Shown: positions 50,790-59,396 of the stretch, piece after piece
How positions within the stretch are numbered: the first letter of the stretch is position 1
Layout of the letters: each line of letters opens with the position of its first letter
From: a virus
DNA: 64,000 nucleotides
Virus record (IMG/VR): IMGVR_UViG_3300005826_000294
Coordinates: 186,001 to 250,000 of that record
Reading direction: 5' to 3' (one strand)
Program-made: the position numbers and the translations under genes
Notes under the pieces: model-generated
The model's database searches: none
What the model was told of the DNA's origin: nothing
What the model saw: the letters and a program-made list of their open reading frames with translations, nothing else

Positions 50790-51557
50790 CTATCCATCAA
50801 GTAGATTTTGAACCATGCGGTTTTTTGCTAATTCAAGAGTCATCATCCTACTTAAAGGAATAATTGGAAGTAATTTGTATTTTATTAATAAATTCAAAGC
50901 TTTTTTAGAATCCATATCAAGCATTTGATTTATTTGTTTTTTTACATGATTTGTTGATAAATTTGAAATGCTTCCTCTAAACTTTATTAGAGCATCTTCT
51001 AAATCTGGTTTTGGAGTTAAATCAAATTTTAAAATCATCTTTAAAGCTCTTAATATTCTTCTTGGGTCATAACCAATCGTGAACTCAGGATCTACTGGAG
51101 TTCTTAAAACTTTATTTTTTATATCTTTAAAAGCTTTCCCTGTAATATCATATGGTTCTTGTTTAAGATCCATAGGTTGTAATAATGTATTTATAGTAAA
51201 ATCTCTACTATATATTTCTTTTTCTAAATCAGATGGGTCTTTAATATTCATTTTTTTTAAAACATCTTCTATATTCGGCAAATTAAAATTATTTGAAAAA
51301 TCTAATCTAATATTTTTAAAATCTATAGAAGAATGTCCATCATCATATGATCTAAAAGAAGCATCATTCCAAACTCTACTTGCCGACATTGCTAAAGCAA
51401 ATGAACCTTTATCACCTGTTGTAATATCAATATCTTTAATACTATTAATAACATTAAAAGCTTTATCTCTGGGCAAACCTCCAACAATATATGGTTTAGA
51501 AATATCATAATCTTTTGATATTTTATCTAATGTTTGAAGCAACTCAGATAATTTCAT
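50790..51557 (-). CDS. Poly(A) polymerase / CCA-adding-type nucleotidyltransferase
   Basis: 255 aa; ATG at 51557 behind CCGGAGGGATA, coupled by TAATG. Class II head-domain motifs in order: YIVGGLPRDKAF (nucleotide-binding G-G), SIKDIDITTG (catalytic D-x-D), RDFTINTLLQPMDLK, YDITGKAFKDIKNKVLRTPV, and DPRRILRALKMILKFDL (the R-x-x-R of the neck). The C-terminal body is short compared with cellular enzymes (~400 aa). It would add nucleotides to tRNA or mRNA 3' ends. Which of the two it does cannot be told from sequence. Its place among virion genes is unusual. Confidence 0.8.
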   Translation of the reverse strand: MKLSELLQTLDKISKDYDISKPYIVGGLPRDKAFNVINSIKDIDITTGDKGSFALAMSASRVWNDASFRSYDDGHSSIDFKNIRLDFSNNFNLPNIEDVLKKMNIKDPSDLEKEIYSRDFTINTLLQPMDLKQEPYDITGKAFKDIKNKVLRTPVDPEFTIGYDPRRILRALKMILKFDLTPKPDLEDALIKFRGSISNLSTNHVKKQINQMLDMDSKKALNLLIKYKLLPIIPLSRMMTLELAKNRMVQNLLDG

Positions 51558-53158
51558 TATCCCTCCGGAGTTTTTGGAACTTCTGGTGTTGGGGTTTCAG
51601 GTGTAGGAGTTTCTGGAGTTTTAGAAATTCGAGGAAATATTGGTGCTTCTTCTTCAGTTACTTCAAAAGCAGTTTCCTCTGGCCCTTTACCTTCAAGTTC
51701 TCCCATTTCTATATTTGGAGGATTAGTTTTACTTTCTTCTTCATCCTCCTTTAATCCACCTTTTAATTTGTTAATAACCTTCTCAATTCTCGAACCAACA
51801 TAAATATTTAATTCCAAAGCTTTAGCCTGTGCTTCTCCCAATTCTGGAAAATGAGATGCTATATTCAATGCATCAAGCATCATATCTGCTTTTGATAATC
51901 CACGAATAAATTCTCTTTCACGAAATTTTTGTGATAATGGATTTAAAATATCTAATACATCTTGTACTGTTGCTGAAGAAAATGGATTTTCTTGTGAAAC
52001 TTTTTCTGGTTCAGGATTTGGTAATGGTTCTTCTGGAGGTAAAGGTTCTTCAACACCAGCTGGAGGAGCACCTAGTTCTTCTGAAGATGGGCCAATTTCA
52101 GGCATCTCAGCCATTTCAGTATTAGGCATTTCATTTGTATCTGTAGATGGAGGCATCATTTCTGATGATACATCCCCTTTCGGAACATCCTCAGATACAG
52201 GTTTATCATAATCTTCAAACTCTCTACCAGTAAGCGCTTTTTCAATTTCCGAGGTTATATCTCCTGGAGGTGCAGCGATTTTTCTTAACTCATTAGCACC
52301 TTCAATAAATCCATTATATTCCCATATAGATGCTGTTCGTATAATAACATCCTGCATCGAAGCAGTTGTTCTCATCATTGTTATTTCTCGTTTTAAATCC
52401 GATAATCCTTGATGAAGTCTATTATATACTTGATCAGGCCAAACATGAACAAAATTATAAAGCAATCTCTCTGCCGAATTTAATCTACTTAATAAAGTTT
52501 TTTTATAATCATCCAAAGTTTTCTCTTTTTTAATAATTGGAGGATCTGGTTGTTCAATTTCTTCCTGATTATCATTTAGAAGTTGTTGAAGATCTAAATA
52601 AGAAGCATTCTTAATATTATATTTTTCATAATCACCTTTTTCATAATATCGTGCCCATGCTTCAAAATCATTTTTTTCCATAGGACTCCATTCCTCCGTT
52701 ATTCGTTCAACAGCATTTTTACGATTTTCTCCACTTTTAGTTGCTATATATATCTGGGCAAGTGCTTGAACCCACTTTGAAATATCTCTTTTTGGTTTTA
52801 AGTTACTTTCCCCAACCCCTGATATATTTGGATAAGCGACCTTTTTCCTGTTCAATTCTCTCAAAGATTTAAGAACGGCCGCACGAATTTTAGTTAAATC
52901 AATATCATCTAAACCTTTTAAATAATTAAAAGATTTTACTATAACTGGTTTTTTATCTTTAATGTTATACCCAAATTCCTTACATATATCATCACAAAAA
53001 TGATCAAGATAAAATGCAAGATTTCGTTCTTGATCATTACTAACATTAAGATCAGATAAAAATTGAGTATCATTATCAAGTAAATCTTTTAATTCTTGAG
53101 TAAAACCATTATCGGATAAGTCCTGTATTAAATCATCTACATAATTAATCTCACTCAT
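51557..53158 (-). CDS. Large acidic virion-region protein with Pro-rich segments
   Basis: 533 aa from ATG 53158 (MSEINYVDDLIQDLSDNGFT, GAGG six bases upstream, 8-nt overlap ATGAGTGA with the previous stop); the frame to 53260 adds an unsupported stretch. It is helical to ~280, contains a hairpin-like segment (VIIRTASIWEYNGFIEGANE then LRKIAAPPGD), then acidic Pro/Glu/Met-rich linkers and a helical segment near 410-480. It ends with TPETPTPETPTPEVPKTPEG, a short tandem PT repeat. Probably a minor head or injected protein; function unknown. Confidence 0.62.
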   Translation of the reverse strand: MSEINYVDDLIQDLSDNGFTQELKDLLDNDTQFLSDLNVSNDQERNLAFYLDHFCDDICKEFGYNIKDKKPVIVKSFNYLKGLDDIDLTKIRAAVLKSLRELNRKKVAYPNISGVGESNLKPKRDISKWVQALAQIYIATKSGENRKNAVERITEEWSPMEKNDFEAWARYYEKGDYEKYNIKNASYLDLQQLLNDNQEEIEQPDPPIIKKEKTLDDYKKTLLSRLNSAERLLYNFVHVWPDQVYNRLHQGLSDLKREITMMRTTASMQDVIIRTASIWEYNGFIEGANELRKIAAPPGDITSEIEKALTGREFEDYDKPVSEDVPKGDVSSEMMPPSTDTNEMPNTEMAEMPEIGPSSEELGAPPAGVEEPLPPEEPLPNPEPEKVSQENPFSSATVQDVLDILNPLSQKFREREFIRGLSKADMMLDALNIASHFPELGEAQAKALELNIYVGSRIEKVINKLKGGLKEDEEESKTNPPNIEMGELEGKGPEETAFEVTEEEAPIFPRISKTPETPTPETPTPEVPKTPEG

Positions 53159-53897
53159 CTTCTGCCTCAACATCTTGTATTTTTTCTGCCAATGCCTGAG
53201 TATTGTTATGCATCTCAGATATACTCTCATGATTTTTCTTTCTATATGATAATTCAGCAATTTTATTACTTAATCTATGCATGAATCTAGTTGCTGTTTC
53301 ATGGTCCATTTCTTCTTCTATAGTTTCCCTTACAGCACTACGTATTGCGGCCATTTGATCTTCAATTATGGTAATATTAACATTTGTTTCTATTGTTTTA
53401 TCAGCAATCTTATCAACATATTTTGCCCATTGTTGTATTGTTGTTGTCCATCCAGCAAAATATTTATGTAAATTTGCTTCTTCATTTACAGAAAGTGTTC
53501 CCTCTGCTGCTCTGTCAAATAGATCTTCAACTCTCATTTTCACTGTTACTAAAAGTTCTTGTAATTCTTGGCGAATATCTACATGAAGATTTGCCGCCTT
53601 TTCAACAGCTTGACGAAAAGCAGGAATTCTACGTAATTTGCTTTCTTCTTTCTTTTTATCTTTAATTTCTTTTTTCTCTCTTGTTGCTTGCTTTACAGAA
53701 TCTAAAACATCTCCTTCTAAATTTAAATGCTGTTTTCTAAATTTTTGTAAAGTTGTTGGAGTAACATGTAATTTTTTATCTTTGGGATGTAGATTTTTAA
53801 GTTCTTTAGCTACAGCTCTAACCCCATGCCCATTTGTAAGCATGCGAACAATAAGATTTTTATTTGGATGACCTAAAATTTTAGAAAAAGATGACAT
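53151..53897 (-). CDS. Possible terminase small subunit (HTH plus coiled coil)
   Basis: 248 aa from ATG 53897 (MSSFSKILGHPNKNLIVRML) with TGGAG five bases upstream; the ATG at 53912 lies against a hairpin T-run. The N-terminus reads like an HTH (LIVRMLTNGHGVRAVAKELK, HVTPTTLQKFRKQH), followed by long charged helices (REKKEIKDKKKEESKLRRIP) and an amphipathic C-terminal half. HTH plus oligomerising helices in the head operon upstream of TerL fits a small terminase that recognises DNA for packaging, but no specific family motif confirms it. Confidence 0.45.
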   Translation of the reverse strand: MSSFSKILGHPNKNLIVRMLTNGHGVRAVAKELKNLHPKDKKLHVTPTTLQKFRKQHLNLEGDVLDSVKQATREKKEIKDKKKEESKLRRIPAFRQAVEKAANLHVDIRQELQELLVTVKMRVEDLFDRAAEGTLSVNEEANLHKYFAGWTTTIQQWAKYVDKIADKTIETNVNITIIEDQMAAIRSAVRETIEEEMDHETATRFMHRLSNKIAELSYRKKNHESISEMHNNTQALAEKIQDVEAEDE

Positions 53898-53912
53898 AAT
53901 TCTCCATTTCAT

Positions 53913-53963
53913 AAAAAACGCCCAATAGTGGCTCGTCTAGAATAAATACGAGTTCTATCGGGC
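53913..53963 (-). terminator. Terminator-like hairpin upstream of the HTH gene
   Basis: The arms GCCCGATAG..CTCGT and ACGAG..CTATTGGGC (53963-53920) pair with small bulges, and TTTTTT follows on the minus strand (53918-53913). It lies after the hairpin-protein gene and directly before the HTH gene start. It may limit read-through into the packaging genes or act as an attenuator. Confidence 0.7.
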
Positions 53964-53972
53964 GAGAATGAC

Positions 53973-54848
53973 TTAATTAATTCTATTTAATATACTTTGA
54001 CGACTATCATAAACTCTCATAGGAATACCACCATAATTACTAGTTGTTGGTGTTTGTGCCGATATACTCCCGCCAGGAACTCTCTGTCCTTGATAATTTT
54101 TATAACCTATTTCATAATTATAAACTTTTCCATCTATTGGACATTGATATATTCTTTCAGAAACTCTTGTAGCTTGTGTTCCATTATGATCTGGACAATA
54201 TCTTGTAGATAAATGCCCTTCATTAGGAGGTTGAATCGGATTACTATTTAATTCTTCTTCTGCTATAATATCTAATTCATTAGCTAAAAGATGAGCCCCT
54301 AATGTATCTGAAAATTCAGCTAATTTTATAATATCCATAATACGTTCTGACTTTTTTTGCTGAATTTGCTCCATTCTATTTGTTCTTTCAATAAGTCCAA
54401 ATACTAATTTTCTTAAATCCATTAATTCTGCGTTTAATCCCTCAAGAGTTAATTCAGAAGCATTCTTTAGAAAATTATCAATCTTATTTGCAAGACCTTT
54501 ATAACCTTGTTTATCTAAAGCATCAGCTAATTTAATAAGATCATTAGTTAAAATTTGAGCTTTTGCCCGTGTTGGATAAGATTGTAATTGAGCAATAAAT
54601 TTTGGTCCTATTTGCTTATTAAACTTATTTACAAAATTTCCAAAATAAGTATTATAATTAATAAGATCTTCAAATAAGTTATATATTTGTGATTTTATCG
54701 CAAAATACTCATCTTTAGTTATTCTTCCATTTACCATACTAGAATATAAACCAGATAATTTACGTGTATATTGTTGATAAGAATAAGCAGCCTGAGATAA
54801 TGTATTAAATACATTTTCCATTTCATTAACTAATTGAGTATTAACCAT
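53973..54848 (-). CDS. Hypothetical protein with two helical hairpins and a zinc-ribbon-like end
   Basis: 291 aa; ATG at 54848 behind AGTAGGTGA. A helical N-terminus (~100 residues) leads into the best copy of the shared hairpin (DLIKLADALDKQGYKGLANK then IDNFLKNAS). A second copy follows (IMDIIKLAEFSDTLGAHLLA then NELDIIAEEE). The C-terminal 80 residues have RYCPDHNGTQATRVSERIYQ and CPIDGKVYNYE, a C-x2-H...C pattern like a small zinc ribbon, then a Gly/Thr-rich tail. Probably a virion protein; function unknown. Confidence 0.65.
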   Translation of the reverse strand: MVNTQLVNEMENVFNTLSQAAYSYQQYTRKLSGLYSSMVNGRITKDEYFAIKSQIYNLFEDLINYNTYFGNFVNKFNKQIGPKFIAQLQSYPTRAKAQILTNDLIKLADALDKQGYKGLANKIDNFLKNASELTLEGLNAELMDLRKLVFGLIERTNRMEQIQQKKSERIMDIIKLAEFSDTLGAHLLANELDIIAEEELNSNPIQPPNEGHLSTRYCPDHNGTQATRVSERIYQCPIDGKVYNYEIGYKNYQGQRVPGGSISAQTPTTSNYGGIPMRVYDSRQSILNRIN

Positions 54849-54850
54849 AA

Positions 54851-56524
54851 TTAATCACCTACTAATACTTTTGCTGTACTAAAAAATGCTTCGATATGTT
54901 TCTTAGCATCTTGAGCAGCATACGTTGATCGCTTATGCCAAATACCATTATCATCTCTAATTAATTCATGAGCAGGCAAACCAAGTTTTTTATGAATTGG
55001 ATACATTGAATTTGGAGTTTTAACAAACTGATCACTATCTTCATATGCCTGAACCATTATATCTTTAGCAGATCCCAATTTAGATAAAAATCCATGATAA
55101 TCTGCTACAACAGAACGATATGTATTTTCATCATATTGTTGAGAAATAATCTCTAAAACTTCATCACAAGTATCAAAATCCCCTTTGGCAGCTGATTTAC
55201 TCATAATATCTCTAAGATTACCTAAATTCATAGAATATAATTGATTGTCTAATCTTATTGCTCCATCTGTTTTTCCGGCCTCTTTCATCGCGAGTGCCTG
55301 AAGATTTGGTGCAGTAAAATCAGCAATATAATCATTTTTAGCAAATACAGAAGGAAGTAATGGGGAATTTCCATTCATTTCAATTGGAACTTCAATTTTT
55401 AATTTTCCTTGTGGAGTATTAAGAATTGCTTCACAAATAAAACCATCATTAGTAGAAGAAGAAATTCTAACCTGAGAATTCTTAAAACCCATTGAACCAA
55501 GTTCAGAAATAATCATACGCTTTGCCATTCTAACAGATGCTTGTGGATAACCAACAGATGCTTCTAATACACTTTCTTCAATATCTGTTGCTAAAGTTTT
55601 TAATTCTGATGGGACTGGAGTTTTTGGAATTTCGACATCTTTAAGAATATTATAATCTTTTAATTCAGCAAAAGATCCTGGAGCAGATAATCCTTCACTA
55701 CCATTTGATTGTGGAAGACTATTAAATAGTTGAGCAAATTCTTCTTTTGCTGTTAACTTTGGAGCAGCCCCAAGTGCGTGATCTAATGTGTTAAGAATAT
55801 TAGAAACTTCTGGAAGATGTCCCCTATTATTAGAAGCGGAATTTAAATATTCAGATAATTTAGCAGTAGTTAATTGTTCAAAAGTATTTGACCCAACAAA
55901 AACACTTGGAAGTTTGTCTCCATTTGATTCCGCAGGAATATAAACTGGAATAGAACCACGATTAGTATCTAAATTGGTAGCAAAAACTAAAAATCTTGAA
56001 TTTCCTCCTGCTAAACGAACACGAGGATTTGTGAAACCCATTGACCTTAATTCTAATTCTACTTTTTCTTTTGCTTTAGAAGCATTCTGTGGATCATATC
56101 TATTAGATGCTTGACTAAAAAGATTATCAAACCCATCTTTGACTTTATTATCAACATCATACTCTAGAAAACCTTCTACTGGATCTCTCATTGATTCAAT
56201 ATAATTATTATTTTCAGAGTTTTTAATGTTTTTATCAGAAATTAACAGATCTCCTAAAACTTCTCTAAATCGTGTATTTGTATTTAATCCTACAAGTTGT
56301 TGATATATTTCTTCTAATTGCCCTTGAGTTATTAACCCTTGTGGATCTTTAGAACATAATTTTTCGACAACACTTGCTACAGATTTAATTACAATGTCGC
56401 CAGGATTTTCATCCGCCGCTTGACGTAGTCTTTGACTTAAATCACCAATATGAAATCCCTTTCCATGCTCAAGTTTGGCCAGCAAGTATTCTGCTTGATT
56501 TTTCAGAGCATTAAAATTAGCCAT
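54851..56524 (-). CDS. Hypothetical protein with a duplicated ~90-aa domain
   Basis: 557 aa from ATG 56524 (MANFNALKNQAEYLLAKLEH), with GGAGG upstream and an 8-nt overlap with the previous stop. Two similar domains are visible: KVELELRSMGFTNPRVRLAG with IPVYIPAESNGDKLPSVFVG (~155-245), and KRMIISELGSMGFKNSQVRI with KIEVPIEMNGNSPLLPSVFA (~335-425). Helical segments flank them. The repeat looks alpha/beta, with a conserved G-x-x-N-[PS]-x-V-R strand and a P-x-x-x-N-G...LPSVF end. Not recognised; a structural role is likely from context. Confidence 0.62.
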   Translation of the reverse strand: MANFNALKNQAEYLLAKLEHGKGFHIGDLSQRLRQAADENPGDIVIKSVASVVEKLCSKDPQGLITQGQLEEIYQQLVGLNTNTRFREVLGDLLISDKNIKNSENNNYIESMRDPVEGFLEYDVDNKVKDGFDNLFSQASNRYDPQNASKAKEKVELELRSMGFTNPRVRLAGGNSRFLVFATNLDTNRGSIPVYIPAESNGDKLPSVFVGSNTFEQLTTAKLSEYLNSASNNRGHLPEVSNILNTLDHALGAAPKLTAKEEFAQLFNSLPQSNGSEGLSAPGSFAELKDYNILKDVEIPKTPVPSELKTLATDIEESVLEASVGYPQASVRMAKRMIISELGSMGFKNSQVRISSSTNDGFICEAILNTPQGKLKIEVPIEMNGNSPLLPSVFAKNDYIADFTAPNLQALAMKEAGKTDGAIRLDNQLYSMNLGNLRDIMSKSAAKGDFDTCDEVLEIISQQYDENTYRSVVADYHGFLSKLGSAKDIMVQAYEDSDQFVKTPNSMYPIHKKLGLPAHELIRDDNGIWHKRSTYAAQDAKKHIEAFFSTAKVLVGD

Positions 56525-57929
56525 TTGTTTTTGCCTCCAAATAATTTTCAAGCGCCTGCTGATCTACTGGCGCCAATGTTTTTATATCTTTAAGAATTCT
56601 TTTCAATTCTTCAGGACTTACCAATTTAGTACCTAATTCTTCTATGTCTGAATCTGTTAATTCTATTTCTTCTGGAGCCCATTGACCTTCATCAGAATTA
56701 ACATCAGTAAAATCAAATTTATCTTCATTATCTTGCTCTGCGTATTTATTTTCAATATCAAAAATAAGTTTTTCAAGTTCATCACCACTATCCATCTCTG
56801 GATATTTTTCATTCTGTAAATCAGAAATCAATGTTTCAACTTTTTCAATTTCATCTAAATCTAATGGATATTCACTTATTAAATTTTCTGCTTTATCTAT
56901 TAAATATTCTCTATCTGCTTCAACACCTTCCGATGATTGAGAACCAGGACCATAGGTTTCCATTCCGGAATCCCAAAAAGCCTTATCTTCTTCATCTAAT
57001 TCAGCACGAACCATAAGTTTCATTTCTAAAGCTGCTAAAGCATCATTTTCATAAGGCCATGCTTCTTCTAACTCTTTAAATAGTTTAGAAATTTCTTTTT
57101 TTGGAAGATCCCCAATTGTTTCAACATTATTTTTCTCAAGATATTTTGAACGAATTTCATCAAAAACTTTATTATATTTTACACCATTATTATTTGAATC
57201 ATATTCATCTCCAAACATATCTTTTACATCATTTATACCACATTTTCCACAATGAGCTTCTTTATTCAGGTGAAGATTAAAAAATGCCAAACTCCATTCT
57301 TTATCATTATTAGCAAGATTACCAAATGGAACGGCTGGTTCTTTTTTTAAATCAACTGCTTCCTGCTCATCTTCAGTCTCTTCAATTTCAGAATCATTTT
57401 TATCAACAATTTCTTTGATCTCTTCAATAATTGGATCAGTAATATCTTTAGCTGTAATCCAATTTTTTATATCTTCTAATAAACCAGATTGCTTTATAGC
57501 AACAAATTTTTCACTAGGAAGTTCAGATAATAGTTTTAAAGCAAATTTTCCATCTGAAGATAATTTTTTATACACAACTCCTTGAAGAGATTTTCCATCA
57601 TATGGAGTTTCAGCTCCAAAATCTTTACTAGCAAGACGTATTAGCGGAACATTATTAAAAGAAATTGTAAGATTAGCATACTTTTTATCAGCCATTACTG
57701 ACCAATTAGATGCCTCTACTTTATCTTCATCTAAAGAATATGTGCGAACTAAAAATTCATTCCCATCATCATCCGCTTGTAATTGCCATAAATCATCTGA
57801 TTCATCTCCATCTATACGAAACATATCAAATGCGACTTTAACAAGTCTATGCTCATTTCCCTTTAAAGGAATTCGATTCGAATCAAGCATTTTTGCTATT
57901 TTTGTAAAGTCCACGTGGTACTTTTCCAT
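56517..57929 (-). CDS. Acidic virion-region protein, first gene of the unit
   Basis: 470 aa from ATG 57929 (MEKYHVDFTKIAKMLDSNRI), nine bases after GGAGG; the in-frame GTG at 57938 is too close to that site. Very acidic, especially the C-terminal half (TEDEQEAVDLKKEP, ELTDSDIEELGTK). HCGKCGINDVKDMFGDEYDS contains a CxxC pair next to a possible Ca-binding-like DSNNNG loop. It is first after the terminator and gene-free stretch, so it leads the virion transcription unit. Function unknown. Confidence 0.62.
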   Translation of the reverse strand: MEKYHVDFTKIAKMLDSNRIPLKGNEHRLVKVAFDMFRIDGDESDDLWQLQADDDGNEFLVRTYSLDEDKVEASNWSVMADKKYANLTISFNNVPLIRLASKDFGAETPYDGKSLQGVVYKKLSSDGKFALKLLSELPSEKFVAIKQSGLLEDIKNWITAKDITDPIIEEIKEIVDKNDSEIEETEDEQEAVDLKKEPAVPFGNLANNDKEWSLAFFNLHLNKEAHCGKCGINDVKDMFGDEYDSNNNGVKYNKVFDEIRSKYLEKNNVETIGDLPKKEISKLFKELEEAWPYENDALAALEMKLMVRAELDEEDKAFWDSGMETYGPGSQSSEGVEADREYLIDKAENLISEYPLDLDEIEKVETLISDLQNEKYPEMDSGDELEKLIFDIENKYAEQDNEDKFDFTDVNSDEGQWAPEEIELTDSDIEELGTKLVSPEELKRILKDIKTLAPVDQQALENYLEAKTNG

Positions 57930-57938
57930 TAATTTCAC

Positions 57939-58270
57939 CCTCCAACTATGTGTATAAAAAATAGTTTCTCTCTGTAATATCTGTGTATTGATAGAAACTT
58001 ACAAGTGAAATGTGGACAAGTTATAACGAAATATAATCTAAGTTTAACAAAATAGCATTATATTTTAATCAATATATAACATTTTTAATATATAATTATT
58101 ATAAGTTCTTAAAATTATTGTAAAAAAATAAATATATACTATTAATAAATAAATCTAAAAACCTCCAACAACCTAATTATATTGATGAAAAATATTTTTC
58201 CTAATTATAGAAATTTGACGCATTGAGTCGTCCTAAAATCTAGACGCACTACTCCTTCGATTTTTATAAT
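57939..58270 (-). promoter_or_regulatory. Gene-free AT-rich stretch, likely promoter region of the virion unit
   Basis: About 330 bases without a supported gene. On the minus strand several TATAAT-like boxes occur (around 58046, 58099, 58178 and 58204), none with an ideal -35; one has TTTACA 15 bases upstream (around 58098-58124). Near the terminator, TGCGTC occurs twice, about 26 bases apart (around 58218 and 58245), flanking GGACGACTC. The GACGACTC string also occurs near 611-620. It lies between an operon-ending terminator and the first virion gene. The exact promoter cannot be fixed from sequence. Confidence 0.4.
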
Positions 58271-58305
58271 ACAAATAAAAAAAGGGCCGGAGAAATCTCC
58301 GGCCC
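58271..58305 (-). terminator. Rho-independent terminator of the replication/metabolism unit
   Basis: GGGCCGGAGA pairs perfectly with TCTCCGGCCC (58284-58305), followed on the minus strand by TTTTTTTATTTG. It starts eight bases past the last gene of the unit. It is the strongest hairpin in the window. Confidence 0.93.
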
Positions 58306-58313
58306 AAAAAAAA

Positions 58314-58622
58314 CTAAAACTTAATTCCTTCTTCTTTTATATAAAAATCTATTGCTTCTGTCAACTCTTCCATAGGATTATGAGAAATAAAATAATAATA
58401 AAATTCCATTGAATCAATAGACTCTTTTGTTAAAGAAATTGTAATGCTAAGAAAATCAGGATCCCTAGACTTAATACTTATCCACATTTCTTTATTACCT
58501 TTCCAACAAGCAAAATAATGATTTTTCTTATTTATGATTTCCAATGGAAGTTTTGTAGTAAAATTTTTAACAACATTATTAGTTAATGATTTTAGCAAAT
58601 GTCTATGATTTAATAGTTTCAT
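58314..58622 (-). CDS. Small hypothetical protein
   Basis: 102 aa; ATG at 58622 overlaps the APS-kinase stop; a GAGGAG lies 14 bases ahead, rather far. It is mixed alpha/beta (IINKKNHYFACWKGNKEMWI, FLSITISLTKESIDSMEFYY). It is the last gene before the terminator. No family recognised. Confidence 0.55.
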   Translation of the reverse strand: MKLLNHRHLLKSLTNNVVKNFTTKLPLEIINKKNHYFACWKGNKEMWISIKSRDPDFLSITISLTKESIDSMEFYYYFISHNPMEELTEAIDFYIKEEGIKF

Positions 58623-59130
58623 TTTTTATTATAAACTCCTCTAGTATATTAGAAGCCTCTTCTATAGTTAAATTCTCAGTATTAATAATCAAATCTGGAG
58701 CTGAAGGTTCCTCAAAAGGATCTGAAATTCCTGTAAAATTAGAAATATGATTAATATGATCTTCAGGAAGTAATGCTCTATAATAAAGACCCTTCGGGTC
58801 TCTGTTTTTCAATACGGATAAAGGACATTGAATATAAACTAACTTTGTACAATCATATGAATTTAATTCGTTTCTTATATCATCATAAGGATTAATAGCA
58901 GACATTATACTAATTATACCATTTCTAGCTAATATTCTTCCAACAAAACCTAAACGACGAACATTTGTATTTCTATCTTTTTTTGAAAATCCTAAATCAT
59001 TACATAAGTTTAAACGATATTCATCTCCATCGATAATCTCAACTTTAAATTTTGTTCTTAATTTTTGAGAAACAAAATTAGCAATAGTACTTTTTCCAGC
59101 CCCACTCATACCAGTTAATTGATAAAACAT
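58603..59130 (-). CDS. cysC: Adenylylsulfate (APS) kinase
   Basis: 175 aa; ATG at 59130 on the previous stop (TAATG). P-loop GMSGAGKST (residues 7-15), then EIIDGDEYRLNLCNDLGFSK, DRNTNVRRLGFVGRIL, SAINPYDDIRNEL, and KNRDPKGLYYRAL...NFTGISDPFEEPSAPDLIIN, which match APS kinases position by position (DGD-x-R, LGFS-x-x-DR-x-x-N-x-RR, DPKGLY, FTGI-x-x-P-E-P). The enzyme phosphorylates adenylylsulfate to PAPS using ATP. In a phage it could supply PAPS for sulfation or alter host sulfur metabolism; this is inference. Length is close to the bacterial enzyme (~200). Confidence 0.88.
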   Translation of the reverse strand: MFYQLTGMSGAGKSTIANFVSQKLRTKFKVEIIDGDEYRLNLCNDLGFSKKDRNTNVRRLGFVGRILARNGIISIMSAINPYDDIRNELNSYDCTKLVYIQCPLSVLKNRDPKGLYYRALLPEDHINHISNFTGISDPFEEPSAPDLIINTENLTIEEASNILEEFIIKNETIKS

Positions 59131-59396
59131 TATATTTTTCTAGTATCAACATATACACCTTCTATAGATGAATATGCCCATCTTTCTCCATTATTTAATT
59201 TAACAACTGATATTAGTTTTTCATCATAACCATATATATCAGGATTCCATAAATGTAAGATTGTAGCATTTTCCTTTATTTCTAAAGTATAATCGTTTGA
59301 TTTTCCTGGGTGTAAAAGAGTTCCATGGAAAAATATTAAATGAGGACAATCAATCATATCCGAAGGAACAATACAACTATAATAAGATTTCTTCAT
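59130..59396 (-). CDS. Small hypothetical protein
   Basis: 88 aa; ATG at 59396 with TGGAG upstream and one-base overlap with the endonuclease stop. Contains PSDMIDCPHLIFFHGTLLHP and NATILHLWNPDIYGYDEKLI; short beta strands, no clear motif. It lies between the mobile gene and the APS kinase and is coupled to the latter. Function unknown. Confidence 0.55.
   Translation of the reverse strand: MKKSYYSCIVPSDMIDCPHLIFFHGTLLHPGKSNDYTLEIKENATILHLWNPDIYGYDEKLISVVKLNNGERWAYSSIEGVYVDTRKI

Noticed and set aside
53158-53260. Extended N-terminus for the 567-aa reading of the protein at 51557
   Set aside because: The extra 34 residues overlap the upstream gene and have no ribosome-binding site, whereas ATG 53158 has GAGG and the ATGAGTGA overlap typical of this genome.
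57939-58313. Replication origin in the gene-free stretch
   Set aside because: It is AT-rich and lies between two transcription units, but has no iteron array or recognised box; only short TGCGTC repeats were seen.
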